Shown here piece after piece: positions 31,964 through 41,131 of a DNA stretch of 60,403 nt. Each line of letters starts with the position of its first letter. The first letter of the stretch is position 1. Under the pieces are notes generated by a model that was not told the origin of the DNA, ran no database searches, and saw only the letters and a list, made by a program, of their open reading frames with translations. The translations under genes and the position numbers were made by a program. Source of the stretch: Nemertoderma westbladi (taxonomy: Eukaryota > Xenacoelomorpha > Nemertodermatida > Nemertodermatidae); the NCBI GenBank assembly GCA_032718475.1, contig JAUCBJ010001507.1, forward strand, positions 1-60,403. The letters are read 5' to 3'.

Positions 31964-33733
31964 TTACATGCTATCTCTGCTGGCCTCCCCCTTAATATGT
32001 GCGCTGGCATTAAAGCCCTCGATGACCCCCGGTCGTCCTTCGGTATACATGATGTCTCTCCATTTAATGCAACCTCGCACTCTGCCAGCCCCGTGTGCGT
32101 GTGCAACATGCCTCAGTGTCCACCCGAATGGTGTGAGAATTGCCACCAGATCATGCTGTCTGTCTTCCCCGAAGATCGTCTGTGTTCTCTCGTGGGCCGT
32201 CGGGAAATCCATTCCCACTATGATGGATACCTTCCTGACGTCCACCTCCGGTATCGAGAAATCGATGTTGTCCAGGAATCTGTATTGCTCAACCTTGATG
32301 TTGGTTGGTCGCCTGGCGTTTATCTTGATCGATTCTATCACCTGGATGGGGTCGATTGTCGCCCCATAGTCACATCCCGGTGCTATCGATGATATCTCGC
32401 ATCGTCCCGTCCTCATCTCCAGGACCTCATCTTTGCTGGAGATGGTTGTTACCGCCATCCTACTTGGCCTCGTCTTTAGCCCTATCTCCTCGGCCACCCA
32501 ATTCTCCACCAACGTGAATGCTGCTCTGCTATCGACCAGCATCAGCGTAGTAACTGATCGACAGCCTTCTCCTATCACCCTCACTGGCACTACCCCAAGT
32601 AGTACCGTTCTCCTTTTCTTCGGCCCTATGGTGCTTGTCGCCATTGTTTGACCTTTGCCTTGACCGAATCTTACTGGTGTCTCCTTACACTCTTCAACCT
32701 TGTGTCCTCCTATCACACATCGGTGACAAATTCCATTCTTATCCGCATAGGTTTTTCGTTCTTGTTCGGGTAACGCCTGCCAATGCTTACAGTCCATGGT
32801 CTTATGGGTTTTGTCTTTATGCAATTGACATTTGTATTCTGGGTTGTAACGTTCCCTATATAACCCTACACGTATTGTGCATAGGTTTACATCTACCGGT
32901 TTAGTGTTTTGGTTATTTGAGTTTGGCCTACTGGGTGTGTTGGGGTTATATTTGTTCATGTTGTTATTTTGTCCCTGTTCGTGCCACAGTCTGGCCCCAC
33001 TTCCAGCTATCTGTGGACTTGCAGTCCCCTGTGTCGCCGCGTATGGTAGGGATTGTCTTAATTTTGGCAACGCATTTGCCGCGTTATGCTCCGGTTTCGG
33101 CGTGTTGTATTCGGCCCTCGGCGCCTTCCCCAGACTATCCTCGCTGTAGACTGGGTCCGTGATAAACTCTGCTTCGTAGTTGAGGAAGTTCAACATTTCC
33201 TCTAGGCCCGGTTCCGCCCCTTTCTTCTCCCGGGTGGAGAAGGCGATCTTTCTCCATTTATTGCGCAGCCAGATTGGCAGTGCCTGCGCTATCGTGGTGA
33301 TATTATTAGATGCGTTGAGTTCGTACGGCGCGTCTAGTGTTTTCAGCACGATTAATGCCTTCTCAACCTTGTTCGCGAACGTCTTTATGCTAACAGGGTT
33401 ATCCTGTAGGCCACCCGATGTTATACCCTTCAGGGTTTGCCGGATGATCTTGGCTGGGTGTCCGTATTCCCTGTCTAGGGCCCGCCATGCAGTCGTGAAG
33501 TCACCCTCGATGCCCTGATACTGCCTCACGATGTCGTACGCTGGGCCTCCTGTGTATACCTGTAGATATTTTAGGCACTCCGCCTGCGTCAGGTTTTTAG
33601 TTAATATCTCGTTGCTGTACATGCGCCGGAATTGTAGGTATTCTTCCGGCCTACTTCCGTCAAATTTAAATGGCTCTACGGGTGGTAGCTCGATTCTGGT
33701 CTTGAGCGCATCGATTAGTGTAGCCATTCCCAT
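31964..33733 (-). CDS. gag: Bel/Pao-like gag-protease (probably inactive protease)
   Basis: The frame is open for 594 codons from a TTG at 33748; the first ATG is at 33733 (MGMATLIDAL). The N-terminal ~230 residues resemble the Bel/Pao gag (DUF1759-like): PPVEPFKFDGSRPEEYLQF, YLQVYTGGPAYDIV, REYGHPAKI. Two Cys/His motifs follow: CQLHKDKTHKTMDC and CHRCVIGGHKVEEC (C-x2-C-x4-H-x4-C). Next is a protease-like domain (LMLVDSRAAFTLV, then IIVGMDFP and LTPFGWTL). The active-site triplet reads DSR where DSG/DTG is expected, so catalysis is doubtful. The frame ends at 31964 without reaching an RT. The gene makes capsid protein for the element family; mobility would need pol in trans. Confidence 0.75.
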   Translation of the reverse strand: MGMATLIDALKTRIELPPVEPFKFDGSRPEEYLQFRRMYSNEILTKNLTQAECLKYLQVYTGGPAYDIVRQYQGIEGDFTTAWRALDREYGHPAKIIRQTLKGITSGGLQDNPVSIKTFANKVEKALIVLKTLDAPYELNASNNITTIAQALPIWLRNKWRKIAFSTREKKGAEPGLEEMLNFLNYEAEFITDPVYSEDSLGKAPRAEYNTPKPEHNAANALPKLRQSLPYAATQGTASPQIAGSGARLWHEQGQNNNMNKYNPNTPSRPNSNNQNTKPVDVNLCTIRVGLYRERYNPEYKCQLHKDKTHKTMDCKHWQALPEQERKTYADKNGICHRCVIGGHKVEECKETPVRFGQGKGQTMATSTIGPKKRRTVLLGVVPVRVIGEGCRSVTTLMLVDSRAAFTLVENWVAEEIGLKTRPSRMAVTTISSKDEVLEMRTGRCEISSIAPGCDYGATIDPIQVIESIKINARRPTNIKVEQYRFLDNIDFSIPEVDVRKVSIIVGMDFPTAHERTQTIFGEDRQHDLVAILTPFGWTLRHVAHAHGAGRVRGCIKWRDIMYTEGRPGVIEGFNASAHIKGEASRDSM

Positions 33734-33947
33734 CGCCTGTGCTTCCAATGGGTTCTAAGGATGCTGTACAGATTCTCCCATTGGGTGTGGTCCGCCCGTC
33801 CGGCCTGTTGACTTTCTTTGCGTCGGATATACCATCGGGGGTAACGGCCCCCTCCATATTTCCGTGTCGCAAGATCTGTTCTCGTCCAGGGGGTACGATG
33901 TTCTTATTCCTGTTTGAGTGTATTGTTGATACTGTAATGGGGGAATG

Positions 33948-34307
33948 TCACCCTGCCCCCCCCCCCCCCCCCCCCACCAGTGGTATGTTTGGTACTGGGG
34001 TTGATGTTAATATATTGGGGCCCATACACCTATCCGCAATAACTTTCCCCTCCCCTGGATATATGTTATGTCCCTGTATATTATAGTCATACTGCTGTGC
34101 TGGTACCGGTATAGGCCCATCCACTTCTTGCCTACCTACCGGTATATACGCCGCGACTTCCGGATCTAATCCCGTCGTTCGCGCTACCCTATCGCCTACA
34201 TTATCTCTCCCAGCATGGCCTATAGTATGTGCAGTAAGGCCTACAGTATGTCCTGCAGTCTGTATGTGTCCTTCCGGACCGAAGTTTAACCTTCTCGAAT
34301 AATCCAA
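33948..34307 (-). CDS. Leader ORF of the Bel/Pao-like element, ending in a poly-Gly run
   Basis: 119 codons (MDYSRRLNFGPEGHIQ...) between the 5' LTR and gag, ending in a glycine stretch encoded by a 20-base C run on the plus strand (33956-33975). Slippage in this run may have shifted an originally longer gag leader out of frame: another frame downstream (33872-33666) is also open. No domain recognised. Confidence 0.3.
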   Translation of the reverse strand: MDYSRRLNFGPEGHIQTAGHTVGLTAHTIGHAGRDNVGDRVARTTGLDPEVAAYIPVGRQEVDGPIPVPAQQYDYNIQGHNIYPGEGKVIADRCMGPNILTSTPVPNIPLVGGGGGGAG

Positions 34308-34378
34308 GAAGTCCTCCCCGCGACTACCGTACCCTCGATCGGCAGCTATATCCCATCGGGAAGTTTCCCTTCGAATGC

Positions 34379-35252
34379 AGAGTTTTATATAAAAGTATGT
34401 CCGACTATATCCCCAACATCATTACTGTCTATAAGTACATCCCAATAAGTTCCAGCCCTGCTCCCTCTCCTTCATATACTGCATGAGTATGTCCTACTGC
34501 AACCCTCCTCACACACAGACGAGGTATGTTCTACCTCTGGTCTTGGGACGTTAGTGCCTTCGAGACATTAGTGCCTGCGGGCACTAATGTCTCTGTACCT
34601 TTAGTGCCCGCGGTCACTTAGTCGCGTTATCGTGGGCACTAATGTCCCATAGGTTGTGACGGGATCAAGGGATCCCGACCGAGTTAATTGTCTGTACGCG
34701 TCACCGCAGGCTGGGAAGTTATCAATTGTTTGGCCGAGGCCGTTAGAGAAAATTAGATTGAGTTTGTATTGTTGTCCGACGGTCTGATATAATAAAAACT
34801 GAGTAACCGGTAGTAGTGAAGTATGGTATGAAGGAAGTGATAATGGCGACGGTGACGGTGGAACAATATCGCCCGTCTGCACTGAAAGCAATAACTGAAT
34901 GACTGAACCGGTAATGGCATGCAACATAATATATATGTGATTATTACTCCTACACTGCTGTGGCCTTTCTCCCAGTGGACGCTCTCCCTCGCCCCTATTG
35001 GCTGATAATTAATCCACTTCACGCCTCTGCTTCCCTCTGTTTCCCCCTGCTGTTGGCCCCTGCTGGTTGTTTCCCCTCCCGAGGTGATTTGACCTCTAAC
35101 CTCCCTTTGTGTGGCTTTGGGGCTTGTGTTCTCCCCAGTGTTGGTTGTGATACGAGATTGGTTATTATCAATCTCGTATCTCCAACATATTGCTGAAAAA
35201 GGTGCCACTTCCCATTTATGAGGGTAATGAGGCGGAATTGAATCCACTCACA
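34379..35252 (-). repeat. 5' LTR of the Bel/Pao-like element
   Basis: 874 bp, uninterrupted, giving the empty site for the 27011-29608 insertion (GATCCCGACCGAGTTAATTG at 34671-34690). Contains the 12-bp hairpin (35149-35180) and the ATTAGTGCC palindrome cluster (34548-34652). Confidence 0.85.
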
Positions 35253-35479
35253 TAGGTCGTTAGAGCACGCGAGATGTTAGTGCCCGCGAGACGTTAGTGC
35301 CCGCGAGTCTTTAGTGCCCGCGAGACATAGGCACATTAATTTGTTGAACTTTACTGGAGACAGTGTATAATAAAAAAAAAACAAGGTGCAGTACTACAGT
35401 ATAATCGTCCGAGGACGCACTAACTAATCTATTATATATATATATATATATATGTGTATAATATGAATATATGTATAAT
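35253..35479. repeat. Short array of GTTAGTGCCCGCGAGAC beside the 5' LTR, then TA microsatellite
   Basis: Four near-copies of a 17-19 bp motif at about 35263-35335, the same motif that forms the hairpins inside the LTRs. A TA run is at 35430-35452. Confidence 0.7.
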
Positions 35480-36668
35480 GTTCTGATGGAACACAATTAC
35501 GTGTCTTTGAACATAATGTTTTGTTAGAACACAATTAGGTGGGTTTGAACATAATGTTCTATTATAGAACACAATTATGTGGCTTTGAACATAATCTTCT
35601 GTTAGAACACAATTATGTGGCTTTGAACATGATGTTCTGTTAGAACACAATTTCGTGGCTTTGAACATAATGTTCTTTTAGAACATAATTTTGTGGTTTT
35701 GAACATTATGTTGTGTTAGAACACAATTACGTTGATTTGAATATAATGTTCTGTTAGAACACAATTACGTTGAATTCAACATAATGTTGTGTTAGAACAC
35801 AATTACGTTGATTTGAACATAATGTGTTAGAACACAATTACGTGGCTTTAAACATAATGTTCTGTTAGAGCACAATTACGTGGCTTTGAACATAATGTTA
35901 TGTTAGAACACAATTACGTTGATTTGAACATAATGTTGTGTTAGAAAACAATTACGTGGCTTTGAACATAATGTTCTGTTACAACACAATAAAGTGGCTT
36001 TGAACATAATGTTCTGTTAGAACACAATTACATGGCTTTGAACGTAATGTTCTGTTAGAACACAATTACGTGGCTTTGAACGTAATGTTCTGTTAGAACA
36101 CAATTACGTTGATTTGAACATAATGTTGTGTTATAACATAATTACGTGGCTTTGAACGTAATGTTTTGTTAGAACACAATTACGAGGCTTTAAACATAAT
36201 GTTCTGTTAGAACACAATTACGTGGCTTTGAACATAATGTTCTGTTAGAACACAATTACGTTGATTTGAACATAATGTTGTGTTAGAACACAATTACGAG
36301 GCTTTAAACATAATGTTCTGTTACAACACAATTTCGTGGCTTTAAACATTATGTTGTGTTAGAACACAATTACGTTGATTTGAATATAATGTACTGTTAG
36401 AATACAATTACGTGGCTTTGAACATAATATTGTGTTAGAACACAATTTCGAGTCTTTGAACATAATGTTCTGTTACAACATAATTACGTGGCTTTGAACA
36501 TAATGTTTTGTTAGAACACAATTTCGTGGCTTTGAACATAATGTTATTTTAGAACATAATTTCGTGGCTTTGAACATTATGTTGTGTTATAACACAATTA
36601 CGTTGATTTGAATATAATCTACTGTTAGAAAACAATTACGTTGATTTCAACATAATGTTCTGATTTGG
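35480..36668. repeat. 38-bp minisatellite, about 31 copies
   Basis: Unit AACATAATGTTCTGTTAGAA plus CACAATTACGTGGCTTTG, with a second subtype (TTGTG...GTTGATTTG) interspersed. Each unit contains the near-palindromes AACATAATGTT and GTTCTGTTAGAAC. The part from 35806 is repeated at 46571-47430. Confidence 0.95.
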
Positions 36669-36798
36669 TTTTATATTAGACGTGTGGTGATGTTTCATGA
36701 TTTTCTTTTTCGGTATTGTATTGTGTCCATTATCAGGGAATTATTTTATTTATATTTGAACTATTTGTGTGTTATTATAAATATTATATTTATTGCAG

Positions 36799-37075
36799 AG
36801 ACATTGTCACAGGTTCCTTGTTCTGTGTTTTCAATAAAGGGCACAAAGAGACCCTTACATTCTTCGATAAGAGTGTGGGGGTAGGCGATTTGGTTCGCCT
36901 TATAGAACCAGCGCACCGCGGAGAGTTGTTTGGCGGGACTCCCATTGTTGTTATAGAAGAGGAACCAATAAAAATTAATGTATTGAGTGTACCACGGAAA
37001 TTAATAGACATGAAGACTATAACGGATACAATGGAGCCGTTTTCCATTGTAATGAACGACTTACAACTTCAATGA
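36799..37075 (+). CDS. Second coding exon (copy A) of the possible OB-fold gene
   Basis: Acceptor ATATTTATTGCAG ends at 36798; donor GTAAGT starts at 37076. One leading base completes the codon split after exon 1, then 92 codons follow: DIVTGSLFCVFNKGHKETLT, FFDKSVGVGDLVRLIEP, ELFGGTPIVVIEEEPIKINV. Pattern and Gly positions suit a continuing beta-barrel. The last in-frame codon before the donor is TGA, so the protein may end here at roughly 155 residues. Codon and splice signals are stronger than those of any neighbouring ORF. An exact second copy is at 47564-47840. Confidence 0.6.
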
Positions 37076-37338
37076 GTAAGTTTAGACAATTTTCTTACAC
37101 CAATTTTCCTACACTTACACTCATTACTAATGTATTTTTTTAGAAAATATTTATTACATAACTATGCGACGGATTCAAAGCTAAAAAAAGTTTTAATAAT
37201 GATTTAGGCTATAGGTTATTTTGAAGCTCCAGATAAAATTTGGTAATTAAAAATTAGACACAAAATCAAAAATGTAATTAATAATGACATATGAAAAATT
37301 ACACCATTTTTCATTATGTTGAACTATATTATTTACAG

Positions 37339-37434
37339 AGCAGTCGATTGAGGTTAAAAAGGATTGATCTGAAGGAGGAAAACCAATGTAAAATAAAAAA
37401 GCTTATGGAAAACTTAATGAAAATGTTAAAGTAG
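37339..37434 (+). CDS. Candidate third exon (copy A)
   Basis: Acceptor TATTATTTACAG ends at 37338. In phase 0, as exon 2 would require, 31 codons are open before TAG (SSRLRLKRIDLKEENQCKIK...), basic and helix-prone. If exon 2 really stops at TGA, this is 3' untranslated; otherwise it is the C-terminus. Repeated at 48104-48199. Confidence 0.35.
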   Translation, partial: SSRLRLKRIDLKEENQCKIKKLMENLMKMLK

Positions 37435-38436
37435 GGGCAGATTTGTGGTGTGTTGTCATTGTGTTTTGGACTTTGAGTGTTTTTGGAGGTTCTTCGGATG
37501 TGTTTGACGGTGATCGAATGTGTTCGGTCGTGTTTGTCTTTAAGTACCTTCCCTAATAATTAATTAATTTAAATTTTAGACAACAATAAAATCAACTCAT
37601 CGTGGGGTTGTATGTGACGGCCTCTATGGTTATTACAACCGATGCCCATGTTTTTCATCGCAAATAACGAAGGACATTCTTTGAGTAATTCAAACTGATG
37701 TTCTTCTCGAAAATGTTCCAGTAAACACAGAGGGAAAACCAATCCGGCAGGGTGTTTTTCACTCAAGTCGATTCACCTCGCATTTCTTGGTACAGGGAGC
37801 AATGAACGTTTGTTAATTATAATATTTAATTTTATTACGTAATTTAAAACCTTAAATAAAATATGATACAATGTAATTAAACATAAACATAGATAAATCA
37901 AATAATTTTTTATTTCGTAGGTCCAAGAAAAAAATATTTGATCGGACGCACTGTAGTTCATTTTTCTTGTTATTTTAATATAAATAGGATAATTAAATTA
38001 TTAAATATCTTTCTTTCAGTGAAATGCACACTGTAGAAATGTACATGGAATAGTTTTTAGTATCCAAGGCCCTGCCAGGCCGAGACTTACATTTCATTTT
38101 TTTTAACCTAACAGGATAAAATAAAATTTTCAAAATTCTCTGTTTTTCTTTTCTTTTATATTAACTTTTCTAGAGCATGTTATAACAGGGTTTAAATATA
38201 GACTGCTCCTGGTAGCAGTTAGGTGAAGATAATGTATGTAAGGGCGGAGGTCTGTTGTCCAGTGGTTTAAGTTATAATAATATAAATTCGGCATCTTGCC
38301 ACCTTCATGAGTGTGGTTGTAAATTATTAAGAATTAATATTGCGGCAAATTGCCACATTTCGGGTTGTTACGGAAACGGTTCATATTATGTTTTTCCTTA
38401 CGTGATAAATTAATTTTAATTCTTTTTTTTATTTAG
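37435..38436 (+). other. Intron-like AT-rich stretch with further acceptor-like sites
   Basis: Acceptor-like AG sites lie at 37579, 37923 and 38023. The block 37580-37820 reads as coding-like in one plus frame (HRGVVCDGLYGYYNRC) but has one TGA (37682-37684), and a 65-codon ORF is open on the minus strand. I cannot decide between the strands. AATAAAA at 37586 could be a poly(A) signal. The same is present in copy B. Confidence 0.3.
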
Positions 38437-38667
38437 TCCAAAACTCAGACATTAACAAATCGCCAAGTGCGGCGACAACAAATCGCCAAGTGCGGCGACA
38501 TGTCAATCAACAAATACAACAATACAATGGACAATGGAATGTGGTTGGATGGTCCAAATCGAGCAGTTTTGGAGCAGATAAAGAAGGGGGGACAATGTTT
38601 GTCTCATCAAAATAGCACATAACGTCTGTTCGACCCATTGTACAGTATCAGTTTCAGCTTCTCGAAG
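38437..38667 (+). CDS. Candidate further exon (copy A)
   Basis: Acceptor TTTTTTTATTTAG ends at 38436; donor GAAG|GTAAGC at 38667/38668. One frame is open for 61 codons to TAA 38620-38622, including MDNGMWLDGPNRAVLEQIKK. It contains a directly repeated 21-bp unit AACAAATCGCCAAGTGCGGCG, whose GCCAAGTGCGGC part is near-palindromic. It may belong to the same gene as 26242 and 36799 or to another; phase could not be verified. Repeated at 49202-49432. Confidence 0.35.
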
Positions 38668-38976
38668 GTAAGCTATTTAATTAAAAATAGTTTAATAATT
38701 TCTGTTAATGATAACGATAATTAGCACTTTGAGTATCAAAAACAGTATGATGGACCAATATAAATTTGGTTATTATATTAAACAATCTAGTCCTATGAAA
38801 AAATTTATAATTTATAATAAATATGTAATATATTTCGCTATTTAAGAAAACTTTAAGTGAAAATTAAAAATTATAAATGTAAAAGTTGAAGAGTATCATA
38901 TACTTAGTCCAATGGGAAATCATTTATTATTTTCATTAATTTTAATTAGTCAATTAAGTCCTTACCGATAGATATG

Positions 38977-39310
38977 TACAGCAGTAGCGAAACTGCACCG
39001 ATATATGTTGGATGCAATCAGTGATCAGCTAACGGCAGTCAGCTGAACGGTAGGTCTCACTCACCTCACAGTGAAAGGCATTATGAAGAGTCCAATCCTG
39101 GAAATGACAGTGAGGGTGAAGTCCGAAATGGGAGAAGGAAAGGGAGCGTTGCATAATGAAGATTGGTGTGTAATGTTATCTAACCAATATGGGAAGCAGC
39201 AACACAAACTTGGGAGACGAAACCTACCGATCAGCTGACTGCCATTAGCTGATAAATGAATGCATGCAACGTCTATAAGTCCAGTTGCTCTTTAGTTTGC
39301 TACTCCTGTA
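38977..39310. repeat. Long imperfect inverted repeat (possible MITE)
   Basis: Left-arm core GATCAGCTAACGGCAGTCAG plus CTGAACGGTAGGT (from 39023) pairs with ACCTACCGATCAGCTGACTG plus CCATTAGCTGAT (39214-39245). The pairing extends imperfectly outward (GTTGGATGCAATCAG / TGAATGCATGCAACG) to ~100-bp arms. The ~160-bp loop has a short ORF (MKSPILEMTVRVKSEMGEG). In copy B the right arm is lost at the duplication breakpoint. Confidence 0.6.
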
Positions 39311-40641
39311 CGTACCTCTGTAAGGTTTTTTACTTAACTTGGTTTAGGAATTAAAATTAAACAGCATATCCTTTTAACATATATTAACTTCCGAATTAGT
39401 TGTTAGGAGCTGCAGGGCTACACTGTTGGTCCAGTTCAAAAACTGACAGGACCATAGGCAGAGTTAAGAAAAAATGAGAGGGCCGGATTTCAAAATGCCC
39501 CGATCGAGACAATTTAATCCAAAAAATATCAATTTGTTTTGTGTCCCTGGTGTAATATTTTTTGAGAATTTAAAATTTTAGGATGGCTAAAAATTAAATT
39601 ACAAAAAACAAATATACATCACTAATAACGTAATATTAAAGTAACGAAAAGTAAATAACTATACAATAGAAGTAGTAGTTTCTTATATACAATTGCTGCA
39701 TATAAATAATGTATATATATATATATAATGCATTATATAATGTAAATATATTATCGATGGCAATAGTAATATGATAGACATAGAAAGTAATAATAAAAAA
39801 ATTAATATTAAAATTTAACCAATTTTTATTTGTCTCATAGGTTTTGATTCTCTAGCCCCCCCCCCCCCCCCCCCCCCCCCCGCCGGCCCAGTCAGTGTCG
39901 CCCCCGTCGCCGCCCCCATCGGCGTCGCCCCCGTCGCTGCCCCCATCGGCGTTGCCCCCGTCGCCGCCCCCGTTGCCGCCCCCGTCGGCATCGTCAGCGT
40001 CACCCCCGTCGCCGCCCCGGTCGTCGCCACCCCCATCGGCATCGCCCCCATCGTCGCCCCCATCGGCGCAGCTGCCGACCGGCTGGTTGCGAAGAATAGG
40101 CGAAGGGAATAGAATAATTGTAATTCTAAGAGGACTAGAATTTTCTTTTCTTTTTTGGAATAATTAAGTGGTGGTACTGGATAGTACTGAAATCAGATAA
40201 ACTATTGAATTTTGCGGTATCTTAGTTTTAAGTCTTAAGTTAATAAGTAGATTGCATTTGTAATTAACGGCAGAATTTAAATTTATTATTTTGGTACTGA
40301 ATTATCAAATTCAGTAAAATTTTATTTTTATATTTAATTTTCTTTTGCAGTTGTTAGTGAAACATCAATGCAATATGAAAGATTCTTCTGGGGTGACCTT
40401 ATGGGGGTCGGTTCCATTATTACAATCAATGAACCCACATATTGTGGAACCAACATAACCCATCGATAACCACAAATGATAAAGTGAAGGTGGTCATGTA
40501 CCCACCAGACCTACGCGGCCTACATAATAATGACTAGAAAGTTGCTAAACATTATAATATACTTTCCAAGTTTATCCCTGGCTACATAAATTGTTGAGTA
40601 TTATGCATAATAAAATAAATGTTTTATATTTATAGATTAAT
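39311..40641. repeat. Unassigned; C26 run and GC-rich CCCCCGTCGCCG block at 39856-40077
   Basis: A 26-base C run (39856-39881) is followed by ~200 bp of irregular GTCGCCCCCATCGGC-type repeats, extremely GC- and CpG-rich against AT-rich surroundings. The ORFs it creates (SPPSPPPSASPP; MGAATGAT) are low complexity. The rest (39311-39855, 40078-40641) shows no gene. Confidence 0.8.
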
Positions 40642-40644
40642 ATG

Positions 40645-41131
40645 GTTCATCTTTGTGGTGTGGGGCAGTATGTCATAGAAACTACTACGAGAGGGTATGC
40701 CCCTGCTATCATGGGTTACACCCTATGTGGTGTGGGGCAGTATGTCGTAGAAACTACTACGAGAGGGTATGCCCCTGCTATCATGGGTTACACCTTATGT
40801 GGTGTGGGGCAGTATGTCGTAGAAACTACTACGAGAGGGTGTGCCCCTGCTATCATGGGTTACACCCTATGTGGTGTGGGGCAGTATGTCGTAGAAACTA
40901 CTACGAGAGGGTATGCCCCTGCTATCATGGGTTACACCCTAGTGTGGTGTGGGGCAGTATGTCGTAGAAACTACTATGAAAAGGTATGCCCCTGCTATCA
41001 TGGGTTACACCCTATGTGGTGTGGGGCAGTATGTCGTAGAAACTACTACGAGAGGGTATGCCCCTGCTATCATGGGTTACACCCTATGTGGTGTGGGGCA
41101 GTATGTCGTAGAAACTACTACGAGAGGGTAT
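40645..41131. repeat. 72-bp satellite array, left part (about 6.7 copies)
   Basis: Unit GTATGCCCCTGCTATCATGG + GTTACACCCTATGTGGTGTG + GGGCAGTATGTCGTAGAAAC + TACTACGAGAGG. 72 bp is 24 codons, so ORFs of 176 and 104 codons arise that I do not regard as genes. One unit has a 1-bp insertion (CCCTAGTGTGG, ~40938). It ends abruptly at GAGGGTAT, where a DNA transposon begins; the array resumes at 45814. Confidence 0.95.

Larger units (their letters stand above)
26709..35252 (-). mobile_element. Bel/Pao-like LTR retrotransposon, pol deleted, with nested insertion in its 3' LTR
   Basis: On the minus strand: 5' LTR 35252-34379 (874 bp), a short leader/ORF, gag-protease 33748-31964, a repeat-rich non-coding stretch, a C/G-run polypurine tract at 30186-30202, and the 3' LTR 30185-29609 continued at 27010-26709. 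Removing the 27011-29608 insert gives an LTR of about the same length. Both LTRs begin TGTGAG(C/T)GGATTC and end ...ATATAAAACTCT. The two LTRs show a number of differences, so the insertion is not recent. RT, RNase H and integrase are missing. No clear target duplication was identified. The whole element lies in the proposed intron 26431-36798. Confidence 0.8.
35806..39228 (+). repeat. Segmental duplication, copy A
   Basis: About 3.42 kb, matching 46571-49993 with a constant offset of 10,765 bp; no difference was noticed in the parts compared, including all ORFs. Holds most of the 38-bp minisatellite, the candidate exons and the left arm of the inverted repeat at 38977-39310. Confidence 0.95.

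Noticed and set aside
37569-37766. Minus-strand 65-codon ORF and a plus-strand ZZ-finger-like reading (HRGVVCDG)
   Set aside because: Both strands look partly coding, the plus frame has a TGA and too few cysteines, and the minus ORF lacks splice support; no call made.
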